Assembly: GCA_050733935.1 (NCBI GenBank)
Contig: JBOHUC010000176.1
Location: 1-64,000 of the forward strand
Reading direction: 5' to 3'
DNA: 64,000 nt
Source: JBOHUC01 sp050733935
Lineage (GTDB): Bacteria; Eisenbacteria; RBG-16-71-46; DASYSL01
Shown in pieces: positions 7,715 to 16,495 of the stretch (position 1 is its first letter; the number at the start of each line of letters is the position of its first letter). The notes under the pieces were generated by a model, which saw only the letters and a list, made by a program, of their open reading frames with translations, was not told the DNA's origin and did not search any database. The position numbers and the translations under genes were made by a program.

Positions 7715-8139
7715 GAGGGTGATTTTGACCGCCGGGCCGGGCGCGAAAGACGCTCCACCACGGGGCAGCAATCCTTGGGGTTGGCCTTCTCGCAGACGCG
7801 GTGGAACCCGAGCAGCGCGCGCTCGACATGCCGCAGCTTCCGGAGCTGATCGCGGACCGCGGCGAGCCTTGCGTCGATGGTCTCCCGGACGTCGGCGCAC
7901 GGGGCGGTGCGGCCATCCGGCAGGGCGAGCATCGAGCGAATGTCATCGAGATCGAAGCCTGCAGATTGCGCGGCCCGGATGAAGGCCAGCCGACTCACCG
8001 CGTCCGGTCCGTAGTAGCGGTAGTTCCCGGAGGTCCGGCCCTTCGGCCGCAATAAGCCGATTCGCTCATAGAAGCGGATGGCGGAGTCGCGCACTCCGCT
8101 GCTCCTGGCGAGCTCTCCGATGGTCAGGCGATCGTTCAC
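7711..8139 (-). CDS. merR: MerR-family metal-responsive regulator, mercury-like
   Basis: 142 residues from GTG 8139; the family start (LTIGELARSSGV) follows at once, and the longer frame only translates repeat R1 copy 3. Residues 1-70 are the winged helix DNA-binding domain (IRFYERIGLLRPKGR, then YRYYGPDAVSRLAFI). A long dimerisation helix spans about 82-115. Cysteines at 81, 116 and 124/125 line up with the three Hg(II)-binding cysteines of MerR (82, 117, 126), which argues for mercury or another thiophilic metal. It presumably controls the promoter at 7684-7714. Confidence 0.85.
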   Translation of the reverse strand: MNDRLTIGELARSSGVRDSAIRFYERIGLLRPKGRTSGNYRYYGPDAVSRLAFIRAAQSAGFDLDDIRSMLALPDGRTAPCADVRETIDARLAAVRDQLRKLRHVERALLGFHRVCEKANPKDCCPVVERLSRPARRSKSPS

Positions 8140-8158
8140 GGCACGAGGATGCGCGACT

Positions 8159-8180
8159 TTGAAGTTCACTTCAAGCTTGA
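8159..8180. promoter_or_regulatory. Overlapping palindromes upstream of merR
   Basis: TTGAAGT-TC-ACTTCAA (8159-8174) is a perfect inverted repeat, and TCAAGCTTGA (8171-8180) overlaps it. They lie 20-40 bases upstream of the merR start and differ from the ACCTTG dyad, so they may bind another regulator of merR or of the divergent gene at 8364. Confidence 0.45.
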
Positions 8181-8190
8181 GTCCGCGGAT

Positions 8191-8249
8191 GAACGCCCCA
8201 ATCGGCGTAACCGATTGGGGCGCTTGTCTGCCGACGAATTCCCGGCTGT
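8191..8249. repeat. Interspersed repeat R1, copy 3 (core hairpin)
   Basis: About 58 bases match copy 2. The hairpin is perfect here: CGCCCCAATCGG (8194-8205), loop CGTAA, CCGATTGGGGCG (8211-8222). The 100-base leader part is absent. It lies between the divergent merR and beta-helix genes. Confidence 0.8.
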
Positions 8250-8363
8250 GACGAGCAGGTGCTGCGGCGAAGTGGTTAGCCGTTTCGGTCGCGTTTGGCG
8301 CTCTCACATTGTGACAGTCGCCGCGAAGGCCGATTTCCAGGTTGCGGACGAAAGGAGCTTCCC

Positions 8364-9908
8364 ATGCACCGCCATTGTTCAGTGCCCATTCCTTTGGTCC
8401 TCCTCTTCTCCAGCGTCGCGGTTTCGGCGGCTTCGGCCGGCACCATCACGTGGAGCGGGCCTCACTCCCCATGCGGTGCCACCCTCCAGGCATGCATCGA
8501 CGCGGCCTCGCCGGGCGATGTCATCGAGGTCGCCACCAACGTTCCGATCTATGAGGACCTCACCATCGACAAGAGCCTCGTTCTCACTGCGGCCCTTGGG
8601 TTCTCGCCAGTTCTCGGCGATCCCCACTTCGTCATCCTGTCGAACCCCGACCCGCTCGCCAACCAGATCCGATTCGAGTACTTCACCGTGACGCGGGGAT
8701 TCGTGTACGCATTGCAGACCTCGGGTGGGACCTTCGATGTGGGGATCCAATACCTGACGATTCAAAATGCCTTCGACGGCCGTCCCGAGATCCAGGTCGG
8801 AACGGGCTCACCCGGTAGCTTCGGACGAGTCCAGGCCGGCATCGTAGGAAACCGCCTCACGATTCCTCCCAATAGCCAATCCTTTGGCGCTTCCGCCATC
8901 GTGCTCGAGGGGGGGCACGCGGCGTCGCTTTCGGGACTCATCCAGGGCAACCGCATCGACCACTTCGACGGCGGTCAGGAAGGGGCGATCGGGGTCTTCA
9001 ATCTCGACGCCGCTCTGGACGTCACCGTGGTTGCCAACGAGATCAGAGGCTCCGACTACAACGAAGGCGTCAAACTATTCCAATTTGGAAACGGATCTTC
9101 GAATGTTCGGTTCCTCGACAATTTGGTCGTCGGGCAAACCAACGAGTCAGGCGGCCCGGCTTCCTACGGCGTCAGTATCAGCAGCGGAAGCGCTACCTTC
9201 GAGATCGTGAACAACACCGCCGCTGATGGTGACAATGGGATCGGGGTCAGCGGACGTGACGACCTCGGAGCTTCCTGGAGCGGGGTCGTGGCCAACAACA
9301 TCGTCTCTGGCATGACCGCGCTCGGGATCAGCATCGCGCAGCCCGAACTCACGTCGGGCGTGGTCGAGAACGATCACAACCTCGTGTTCGATGTGGGGTT
9401 CAACGGCTTCACCCCGGGTCCGGGGACGCTTTTCCAAGACCCTCTCTTCATCGGTGGGGGGAACTACCGGCTCACCGATCCCTCGCCTGCCCGCAATGCG
9501 GGGAGCGACGCCCGCGTACCCAGCGATCTGACGACCGACCTCGATGTCAATCCGCGCATGGTCGGGCGCGTGGACATGGGGGCCTACGAGTCTTCGTCGC
9601 TCGTCGCGGCTCTGCCGGCCTCATACCAGCAGTATCGCCTGCACCCGAACGCCCCGAATCCGTTCCAGTTGTCCACCACGATCCGCTACGAGTTGCCGCG
9701 CCCCGAATACGTACGGTTGGGCGTATTCGACGCACGCGGCCGCCTCGTGCGGTGGTTGGTCTCCGGCGCGTTCCAAGAGTCGGGACTCCAGGTGGCGAAC
9801 TGGGATGGACGGGGCGAGCATGGCCGGCCAATGGCTTCCGGGATCTACTTCTACCGGCTCGAGGCAGGCCGCTTCCTCGACACACGCCGAATGGTGCTCC
9901 TGCAATGA
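8364..9908 (+). CDS. Secreted right-handed beta-helix protein with sorting tail
   Basis: 514 residues from ATG 8364 (AAAGGAG site 6 bases upstream). A signal peptide spans 1-26. The body shows N-N-x-I/V-x-G/N rungs (VEGNRI-like, VANEIRG, FLDNLVVG, IVNNTAADGDNGI, VANNIVSG) typical of parallel beta-helix proteins in the PbH1/DUF1565 group, some of which are polysaccharide lyases or adhesins; no lyase catalytic set is recognised. The last 85 residues form the sorting tail: HPNAPNPFQ, DARGRLVRW, SGIYFYRLEAG and a basic end. It is convergent with the next gene, and a strong hairpin separates them. Confidence 0.85.
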   Translation: MHRHCSVPIPLVLLFSSVAVSAASAGTITWSGPHSPCGATLQACIDAASPGDVIEVATNVPIYEDLTIDKSLVLTAALGFSPVLGDPHFVILSNPDPLANQIRFEYFTVTRGFVYALQTSGGTFDVGIQYLTIQNAFDGRPEIQVGTGSPGSFGRVQAGIVGNRLTIPPNSQSFGASAIVLEGGHAASLSGLIQGNRIDHFDGGQEGAIGVFNLDAALDVTVVANEIRGSDYNEGVKLFQFGNGSSNVRFLDNLVVGQTNESGGPASYGVSISSGSATFEIVNNTAADGDNGIGVSGRDDLGASWSGVVANNIVSGMTALGISIAQPELTSGVVENDHNLVFDVGFNGFTPGPGTLFQDPLFIGGGNYRLTDPSPARNAGSDARVPSDLTTDLDVNPRMVGRVDMGAYESSSLVAALPASYQQYRLHPNAPNPFQLSTTIRYELPRPEYVRLGVFDARGRLVRWLVSGAFQESGLQVANWDGRGEHGRPMASGIYFYRLEAGRFLDTRRMVLLQ

Positions 9909-9926
9909 TCAGGGTCAGCCCGTTAA

Positions 9927-9956
9927 GGCGCGGCCACCCTGCCGGATGGCCGCGCC
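9927..9956. terminator. Bidirectional hairpin between convergent genes
   Basis: A 10-bp perfect stem, GGCGCGGCCA (9927-9936) with TGGCCGCGCC (9947-9956), around a 10-base loop, placed between the stops at 9908 and 9979. There is no T-run on either side, so the assignment rests on position and stem strength. Confidence 0.6.
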
Positions 9957-9978
9957 GGATGACATCGATCCCGACTTG

Positions 9979-12315
9979 TCAGTCGAGGCGTACCAGGCGC
10001 TGACTCCACTCGCGCCCCTCGGCGCGCAGAAGCGCGAAGTACAAGCCGGGTGCGGCCTTCATTCCGTCGGTGCGTCGGCCGTCCCAGCGCAGCTCGGTCG
10101 CTCCCGGCGGATACACGCCGCGCGCGAGCTCTGCGACCCGTCGGCCCTGCACATCGAACACGACGACCTCGGCCTCACCGCCCTGCGCGAGCGAGAATCC
10201 AAGCGTCATCGATCCGCCGGATGGATTGGGACGCGGGGATCGTAGTCCCGTAACGAACGGACCATCCCCCACGGCGACCGTCGCGGAAACGATGAACCGG
10301 TCGCTCACCGCGAGCACCCCGTCGACGTCGCCACCCGCCTTGATCGCCTCCACCTCGACCACGGCAACGCGTGCGTTGTCGGTGGGTTCGCCGGGTACCG
10401 TCCAATCGATGGAGCCCGTGTTGGGCGCTTCCGTCACCTGGGTAGTCCACGTTGCCCCGCCATCGGGCGAGTAGATCATGGTCACCTCGTGTGCCTCGGT
10501 CGATGTGACCTCGTAGGTGACCGTGAAGCTCCCGCCTGGGGCGACCACCTGGTCGACGGTGGGGCTCAGAACACGTCCGCCTCGAATCCGAACCGTGTCG
10601 TTTCCTTCGAGCCCCGCGGCGTCCCCGAGGAGACCGGTGACCTTGACCTCGACGTTCTCGCCCAGCGGCAGGGCGAGCTCGAGTGCGCTCCGCGAGAAGT
10701 ACACCTTGAGATCCGGGATGCCATCGTTGTCCTGATCACCCACCACGACGGGGGGGCCCGTGAGATCCACGGGGACGACGTTGTTGATCCGGATGCTCTC
10801 GAGGTCGATGTCGTCCGTGGTGAAGGGCGGCGCGGGCTCGAGGAACCCGTGGACCCGCTTGGGCCCGCCCTGCGAGCCCAGCATGATGGTCTCGGGCTTC
10901 AAGTCGAAATCGATCGGAACGACCCGAGCGAGCTTGTACACGATTCCACCCGTTCCGTTCGACGGAGTGTTCGTCACCATCGCGTACAGCTCTCCGGGGC
11001 CATCCTCGCCGAATCCGTGCACGGTGAGCTGGTTGGGCAGCTTGTCGTCCACAAGGAGCGGAAGCCGGAACTCGAGAATCTCACCGGTCGCGAGATCCGC
11101 GTAGAAGAGGCGGCCATCGATGCGCGGGCCGCCCCGGATCGCGAGGTCGCCGAACACGTACTTGCCGACCAGCTCCGGGATGGCGGTTCCGCGGTAAACG
11201 AATCCGCCGGTGATCGAGATGCCGTCGCTGTGGTCGTATTCGAGCGTGCCCTCTGGTCCGGAGAGAGGATCGATCAGGCCCACGGGCGCGCCGGGGCTAC
11301 GGGCTCCGATGGTTCCGTCCGGGCGGTTGAACAGGAAGTCGCCCTCCTTGACCGCCCATCCGTAGTTTCCTCCAAGTTCGATTCGATTGATCTCCTCGAT
11401 GTTGTTCTGACCCACATCGGCCAGGATCAGCTCGCCGTTCGCACGGTCGAAGGCGAACCGATAGGGATTGCGCAAACCGTACGCGTAGATCTCGGGAACT
11501 TGCCCGACGCCCTGAAAGGGATTCGTCGCCGGGATCCGATACTCCCCATTGGCGCTCACGGCGTCGCCGCTCCCGGGCGTGAGCGAAGGATCGGTCGGGT
11601 CGAAACGCAGCATCTTGCCCAGGGGAGTGCTGAGGTTCTGAGCATTGCCGCCCGGCTCGATGTGGCTCGGCCCCGCGTCGTTGGCGTTGCCTCCATCGCC
11701 GACGGCCAGGTACATGTAGCCATCGGGGCCGAATGCCAGCGTGCCGCCGTTGTGATTGCCGGCATTCTTGCCGAACGAGATGACCTCCCGCCGCGTCGTC
11801 GGGTCCACGAGGTTGGGATCCATCTCGCTCATCCGGTACTCGTTGACGACCAGCTTGTAGTTTTGAGTCGCGTTGTTGGGCGCCGGATAGGTGGGCGACG
11901 TTTCCGGCGGGATCGGCTCCCCGCTGTAGGTGTAGAGGGTCCGATGGCCCACGTGGCTCGGATCGTTGAACCCCGGGCTGAACGCGAGGCCGAGGAGCCC
12001 ACGCTCGTCGTTTGCGTTGCCGGGATTCAAGGGCGGAGCGACGCGGCTCTGCACGTCGAGAGCGGGCGTCGGCAGCAGCACGCCGTTCTCAACGATCAAC
12101 AGCAGTCCCCTCTGCTCCACGACAAAGAGCCGGCTCATGTCACCCGGCGGGCTGATGCCGTAGTCCGGAGCCGAGATTCCGGTCACGATCGGCTTGAGGT
12201 GCAGCGCGATGTCACCTCGTTGAATGTCGGGCAGAGGACCCACCTGCTGAGCCGCGGTGGGTGAAGCCAGAACCAGCGCCACGAGGCTGGCGAGTTGAAC
12301 GAATTTCAACCTCAT
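9979..12315 (-). CDS. Secreted PQQ-type sugar dehydrogenase-like propeller with sorting tail
   Basis: 778 residues from ATG 12315 (AGGAGGT site). A signal peptide covers 1-22. Residues about 30-440 follow the soluble aldose dehydrogenase (GSDH/Asd) propeller: FVVEQRG early, then GNHNGGTLAFGPDGYMYLAVGDGG, which holds the catalytic-type His and the Ca/PQQ neighbourhood, and AYGLRNPYRFAFD. Next comes a linker domain with DFDLKPET and DQDNDGIPD, an Ig-like stretch with TMIYSPDGGATWT, and a sorting tail (RPNPSGG, DVQGRRVAEL, PGLYFALLRAEG). Likely an extracellular PQQ-dependent dehydrogenase or a non-enzymatic relative. Confidence 0.82.
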   Translation of the reverse strand: MRLKFVQLASLVALVLASPTAAQQVGPLPDIQRGDIALHLKPIVTGISAPDYGISPPGDMSRLFVVEQRGLLLIVENGVLLPTPALDVQSRVAPPLNPGNANDERGLLGLAFSPGFNDPSHVGHRTLYTYSGEPIPPETSPTYPAPNNATQNYKLVVNEYRMSEMDPNLVDPTTRREVISFGKNAGNHNGGTLAFGPDGYMYLAVGDGGNANDAGPSHIEPGGNAQNLSTPLGKMLRFDPTDPSLTPGSGDAVSANGEYRIPATNPFQGVGQVPEIYAYGLRNPYRFAFDRANGELILADVGQNNIEEINRIELGGNYGWAVKEGDFLFNRPDGTIGARSPGAPVGLIDPLSGPEGTLEYDHSDGISITGGFVYRGTAIPELVGKYVFGDLAIRGGPRIDGRLFYADLATGEILEFRLPLLVDDKLPNQLTVHGFGEDGPGELYAMVTNTPSNGTGGIVYKLARVVPIDFDLKPETIMLGSQGGPKRVHGFLEPAPPFTTDDIDLESIRINNVVPVDLTGPPVVVGDQDNDGIPDLKVYFSRSALELALPLGENVEVKVTGLLGDAAGLEGNDTVRIRGGRVLSPTVDQVVAPGGSFTVTYEVTSTEAHEVTMIYSPDGGATWTTQVTEAPNTGSIDWTVPGEPTDNARVAVVEVEAIKAGGDVDGVLAVSDRFIVSATVAVGDGPFVTGLRSPRPNPSGGSMTLGFSLAQGGEAEVVVFDVQGRRVAELARGVYPPGATELRWDGRRTDGMKAAPGLYFALLRAEGREWSQRLVRLD

Positions 12316-12585
12316 GGGGAAACCTCCTTGCATGATGAAGCTCCTGGGCGGCCAGGTTCGGCCGCCGCGACCCTCCCCAATCGGCGGAAGTCACGTCCTG
12401 ATCGTTCTTTCTCCTTTCGCGCGGGGGACAAGAACTCGAGCCGTTCAAAGTAGGACCACTAAGACGGGGCACTACTTGGTCTCTCCGAGAGCCGATTGGT
12501 TACACCTCTTCGCTCGCCTCCGGCTCATGTTCCTTCTTGAATCACAGGGGTGCCCGCTCGCGGTGCTACACTTCCTCCCCGCGGA

Positions 12586-13464
12586 ATGAGGGGGCATGAA
12601 CAGCGAGCGATTCATCGAGCGCAGGTCCCTTTGAAGGTCGAAGGAATCTGGCGCTATCCGGTCAAGAGCATGGCGGGCGAGGCGCTCTCGTCCGCCATCG
12701 TCGGCTTGCGCGGCATTCCGGGTGACCGGGGATGGGCCGTATTCGACGAAGAGCGCGGCGGAGTGACGGGTGCGAAACGCATCCCCAAGTTGCGCGCCGG
12801 CAAGCCGCGTTACCTGCGCGAACCGATTGACGGCGAGCCTTCGCCACCGGTCGAGATCGCCCTGCCGAACGGAGTGACCGTGCGCAGCGACGATGCCTCG
12901 GCCGGATTGAGCGCGTGGCTCGGCAAGCCCGTCTCGCTGGTCGGCCTCGACGGATCGGACGTCGCCGCACCGCGACTCACCCTGCACGAGGAGTCCGCGG
13001 AATTCGTGCGTGTCGCGATGGGCCTGGTCGAAGGAGAACCCGAGGCCGACCTTTCCGCTCTGCCGCCGGAACGGCTTCAGGCGTTGAGGCGAGGCAACTT
13101 CTTCGACGCGCTTCCCATTCATCTGATCACACGAAAGACCCTTCGCACGCTCGAGCGGATCGCACCTGACGTCGTGTGGGACGCGCGGCGTTTCCGCATG
13201 AACATCCTGGTCGAGGGCGACATTGCCGGCGACTTTCCGGAGCTGTCCTGGGTCGGGAGGAAGGTGCGGGTCGGCGGGTCGGTGCTCGACATCGATACCG
13301 AATGCCCGCGCTGCTCAATGGCCACGCAGGCCGTCGACGAGGTGCCACACGATCCGCGCGTCATGCGGACACTCGTGAGGGAGATCCATCACTCGGCGGG
13401 AGTCTACGCAGCGATCCACACGCCGGGGACATTCCGGGTCGGCGACGGAGTGGAGATCCTGTAA
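12586..13464 (+). CDS. MOSC-domain protein
   Basis: 292 residues from ATG 12586; TTG 12631 would start the product exactly at the family's usual KVEGIWRYPVKSM and may be the true start. An N-terminal MOSC beta-barrel segment (RYPVKSMAGE, RGIPGDRGWAVF) is followed by a MOSC domain with FRMNILVEG and DTECPRCSMAT, where the conserved Cys pair binds molybdopterin-sulfur in the family. Members include mARC-like amidoxime reductases and YcbX. No electron-transfer ferredoxin is fused or adjacent. It stands alone between two minus-strand exoprotein genes. Confidence 0.85.
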   Translation: MRGHEQRAIHRAQVPLKVEGIWRYPVKSMAGEALSSAIVGLRGIPGDRGWAVFDEERGGVTGAKRIPKLRAGKPRYLREPIDGEPSPPVEIALPNGVTVRSDDASAGLSAWLGKPVSLVGLDGSDVAAPRLTLHEESAEFVRVAMGLVEGEPEADLSALPPERLQALRRGNFFDALPIHLITRKTLRTLERIAPDVVWDARRFRMNILVEGDIAGDFPELSWVGRKVRVGGSVLDIDTECPRCSMATQAVDEVPHDPRVMRTLVREIHHSAGVYAAIHTPGTFRVGDGVEIL

Positions 13465-13473
13465 ACCGCGGGT

Positions 13474-15681
13474 CTACCTCAGCAGACTCAGCTTGCGCGT
13501 GAAGCTCACGCCATCCGCCTCGAGACGGCAAATGTAGATGCCGGACGCTGCGAGCGATCCGCCTTCGTCGCGTCCGTCCCAGGTCGCACGGCGCTGGCCC
13601 GCTTCTTCGACACCACTCACGAGCGTGCGCACCGCGCGGCCCGTGACGTCGTAGATCACGAGGCGAACGGTCGCCGCACGCGGCAGCGAGTACTGGATCG
13701 TCGTCTCCCCGCGGAACGGGTTCGGATGGTTCGCCTGCAGGATGACTCCCGTTCCCACGTTCGGATCGTCCCCCACAGCGACCGGCCCGCCGATCATCTC
13801 GGAGAGCGGCCGCGTCCAGACGCCGAAGCCGTTCGTCCCGGCGATGAGCGTCGCTCCATCCGCGCTCACGGCGAGGGACGCCACGCCGGTCGTGAGCCCC
13901 GTCCCGACGAACGTCCAGCTGTTCCCGTTGTCAGAGGAAAGAAAGACGCCTGCGGCACCCGCGGCGAAGAGGTTCATGCCATCCGGGCTCAAAAGCTCCA
14001 CGATCCTGATATCGGTCAGACCGTTGTTGACCGGATCCCAGCTCGCGCCGTTGTTCGTCGAGCGGGACACGCCGAACGCGTACCCCGCAGCGAACACGTT
14101 CGTGCCTCCTGTCGTCGACGCGAGCGCCTGGACGATCTGTCCCTCGAGATTTCCTCCGGCCCACGTCCACTCCGTGCCGCCGTTCGTCGATCGCCACACT
14201 CCGCCGAAGCCCGCGGCGAAGATGTTGTGGCCGCCCGCGCCATCGGGCGTCACCGCGTAGTCGAGGTTCAGCGTCTTGAGATTCGCTGGCATCCAGTGGC
14301 CACCGTCATTGGTCGAGATGAAGAGCTCGCTGTAAGTCCCCGCAAGGATGTTCGTACCTCCCGAACCGTTCGGGACCGCGGCAACCGAGTTCACGTCGAC
14401 GTCGTCGAGCCCGTTGCTCGACCCGAACCAGGTGGCCCCGTCGTCCGTCGACTTGATGACGCCGGTCGGACTCCCGCCGGCGAAGATGCTTACGCCGGAC
14501 GCTCCCTGAAGATTCGTCGCGAAATCGAGCGCGCTTCCGACCGTGCTTCCGTTCGTGTCGATCCATGTCACGCCTGAGTTCGTCGATCGATACATGTCGA
14601 CCTCGGTGCCCGCGAGAATGGCACCGCTCGGCGTCACTTCGAGCGCCCGCGGGTGCGAATAGATGAAGCTTACGTTGGTCCAGGAGTCCCCGTTGTCCGT
14701 GCTACGGAAGATTCCGTCCCCGGTTCCCGCATAGAGGTCGGTCCCGCCCGAGGGATTCGGCACGGTCGTCAGGGCCCAGACGAGCAGGCTCGTCAGGCCG
14801 TTGCTGGCCGCTGTCCAGCTCGCCCCGTTGTTGGTCGATCGCAGGACGCCTCCTGCGCCCGCGAACAGCGTCACGCCGCCACCGTTCGGAATCGCGGCCA
14901 TCGAGTAGATCCACGTGAAGTTGAGACCCGTGTTGATCGGAGTCCAGGTCGCGCCGTCGTTGGTCGACTGGTAGACGCCATTCCCCGTTCCGGCATAGAG
15001 CGTCGTGCCGTTCTTTGCGAACGAGAGCCCGTGGAGCGTGAACACACGCGTCCAGTTTGCGCCGAAGTTGGTCGAGCGGTAGATGCCGTTCCCGGTTCCC
15101 GCGAGAACCGTTCCGGTGGGCGAGGTGATGAGGGCGAACACGTGGGCCTGGCCGAGCGGCAGACCGTTGTTGATCGCGGTCCAGGTCACGCCATTGTCGG
15201 TCGAGCGATAAGCGTCGCCCAGGTAAGTGCCGGCATACAGATTCGTGCCGCCCGAACCGTTGGGACCCGAGGTCATGGCATAGATCGAGAGATTTGCCGG
15301 AATCCCGCTGCTGCTCGCGTTCCAGCTTGCGCCTTCATCCGCCGACCGAAAGACGCCGTTTGCGGTTCCGAGAAAAAGGTCGTTGCCGCCCGATCCGTCC
15401 GGCAGGGCAACGAGGGCGAAGGCGTTCGGGTCCGTCAGGCCGTTCGTGAAGTGCGTCCAGTTGGCGCCGCTGTCGTCGGTGCGCCAGACACGGATCTGGC
15501 CCACGTAGAGGCTCGTGCCTCCCGATTCGTTGGGGACCGAGGCGAACGACCGAATGGCGCCGCCTCGGGGGCCGCTCGTCTGAGTCCAATCGGCGCGGGC
15601 TGCGGTTGCCGGCAGGCTCACGAGCGCGCCGGCGATCAGCGCGGGCACGGCCAGGCCGCGAAACGTCCGTGGCACGTTCAT
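13474..15681 (-). CDS. Secreted BNR/sortilin-like repeat protein with sorting tail
   Basis: 735 residues from ATG 15681 (AAGGAG site; GTG 15690 sits too close to it). A signal peptide spans 1-30. The body is about fourteen copies of a 40-45 residue unit carrying S-T/S-D/N-N-G-x-x-W/S-W-T, for example STNNGASWTAASNGL and STDNGDSWTNVS. This is the Asp-box/BNR signature of sialidase-type and sortilin-type propellers. The catalytic arginines of a sialidase are not evident. The tail has ANHPNPFRGETT, DVTGRAVRTL, SGIYICRLEADG and a basic end. Probably a surface or released binding protein. Confidence 0.85.
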   Translation of the reverse strand: MNVPRTFRGLAVPALIAGALVSLPATAARADWTQTSGPRGGAIRSFASVPNESGGTSLYVGQIRVWRTDDSGANWTHFTNGLTDPNAFALVALPDGSGGNDLFLGTANGVFRSADEGASWNASSSGIPANLSIYAMTSGPNGSGGTNLYAGTYLGDAYRSTDNGVTWTAINNGLPLGQAHVFALITSPTGTVLAGTGNGIYRSTNFGANWTRVFTLHGLSFAKNGTTLYAGTGNGVYQSTNDGATWTPINTGLNFTWIYSMAAIPNGGGVTLFAGAGGVLRSTNNGASWTAASNGLTSLLVWALTTVPNPSGGTDLYAGTGDGIFRSTDNGDSWTNVSFIYSHPRALEVTPSGAILAGTEVDMYRSTNSGVTWIDTNGSTVGSALDFATNLQGASGVSIFAGGSPTGVIKSTDDGATWFGSSNGLDDVDVNSVAAVPNGSGGTNILAGTYSELFISTNDGGHWMPANLKTLNLDYAVTPDGAGGHNIFAAGFGGVWRSTNGGTEWTWAGGNLEGQIVQALASTTGGTNVFAAGYAFGVSRSTNNGASWDPVNNGLTDIRIVELLSPDGMNLFAAGAAGVFLSSDNGNSWTFVGTGLTTGVASLAVSADGATLIAGTNGFGVWTRPLSEMIGGPVAVGDDPNVGTGVILQANHPNPFRGETTIQYSLPRAATVRLVIYDVTGRAVRTLVSGVEEAGQRRATWDGRDEGGSLAASGIYICRLEADGVSFTRKLSLLR

Positions 15682-15919
15682 GGCGGGCACTCCTTCCTTG
15701 TGGCGAGGCGTGTTGTCGGCGGACCGGCCGGGTCAGGGTCCCTTCCCTAATCCCCTTAGTCCCTCTGGAAGTCGCCGCGTTACAAGAGGTCCACAGGGCC
15801 GCCCGGACGTTTCAGAATGCGCTCACGCTCACAGGGCGCACGCGGGCGGTCACGTTTGGTACCCTCCGCTCCATCGGACCTGAACCGACGATCTGTCCCA
15901 CGACTTCGCGAGGACTCCC

Positions 15920-16495
15920 ATGGCCGAAACACTTTCGACGATGCTGCCGCTCGGCACCCCCCTGCCCTCGTTCTCGCTCCCGGACGCCGTGTCGGGCAAA
16001 CCGGTCACCTCGACCGCAGCCCGAGGCTCGAAGGGCACGCTCGTGATGTTCCTCTGCAACCACTGCCCGTTCGTCCAGCACGTGATGCCCGAGCTCGGCC
16101 GCCTCGGGCGCGACTACGCACCCAAAGGCATCGCGATTCTTGCGATCAATTCGAACGATCTGGTCGCGTATCCGCAGGATGGCCCCCCGCACATGAAGGA
16201 GCTTGCGACGTCGGAGGACTGGACGTTCCCGTTCCTCATGGACGAGTCACAGGCGGTCGCGCGGGAATTCCAGGCCGCGTGCACGCCCGACTTCTTCCTG
16301 TTCGACGGAGCGGGCAAGCTTGCCTATCGCGGTCGTCTGGACGAAACGCGACCCAAGTCCGGCGCGGCACCGCACGGAAGCGACTTGAGGGCCGCCCTCG
16401 ATGCGGTCGTCGCCGGCGGCGCTCCCGCCACCGAGCAGAAACCGAGCGTGGGCTGCAACATCAAGTGGAAGGAGTTGTCGCCGAAGTCGGCCTAA
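15920..16495 (+). CDS. Thioredoxin-family (AhpC/TSA-like) protein
   Basis: 191 residues, no signal peptide. The redox motif is FLCNHCPF, with Cys46 and Cys49, after a beta strand (GTLVMFL). That CNHCPF form is typical of a soluble redoxin subfamily annotated as thioredoxin family protein. PDFFLFDGAGKLAYRGR carries the cis-proline loop region. A late Cys near residue 183 (SVGCNIKW) is also conserved in that subfamily. The substrate is unknown; reduction of protein or peroxide substrates in the cytoplasm is the usual assumption. Its stop overlaps the convergent next gene by 4 bases. Confidence 0.85.
   Translation: MAETLSTMLPLGTPLPSFSLPDAVSGKPVTSTAARGSKGTLVMFLCNHCPFVQHVMPELGRLGRDYAPKGIAILAINSNDLVAYPQDGPPHMKELATSEDWTFPFLMDESQAVAREFQAACTPDFFLFDGAGKLAYRGRLDETRPKSGAAPHGSDLRAALDAVVAGGAPATEQKPSVGCNIKWKELSPKSA

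Noticed and set aside
12375..12386. Fourth copy of repeat R1 (CCCCAATCGGCG)
   Set aside because: Only 12 bases match and neither hairpin arm pair nor flanks are present; this may be chance.
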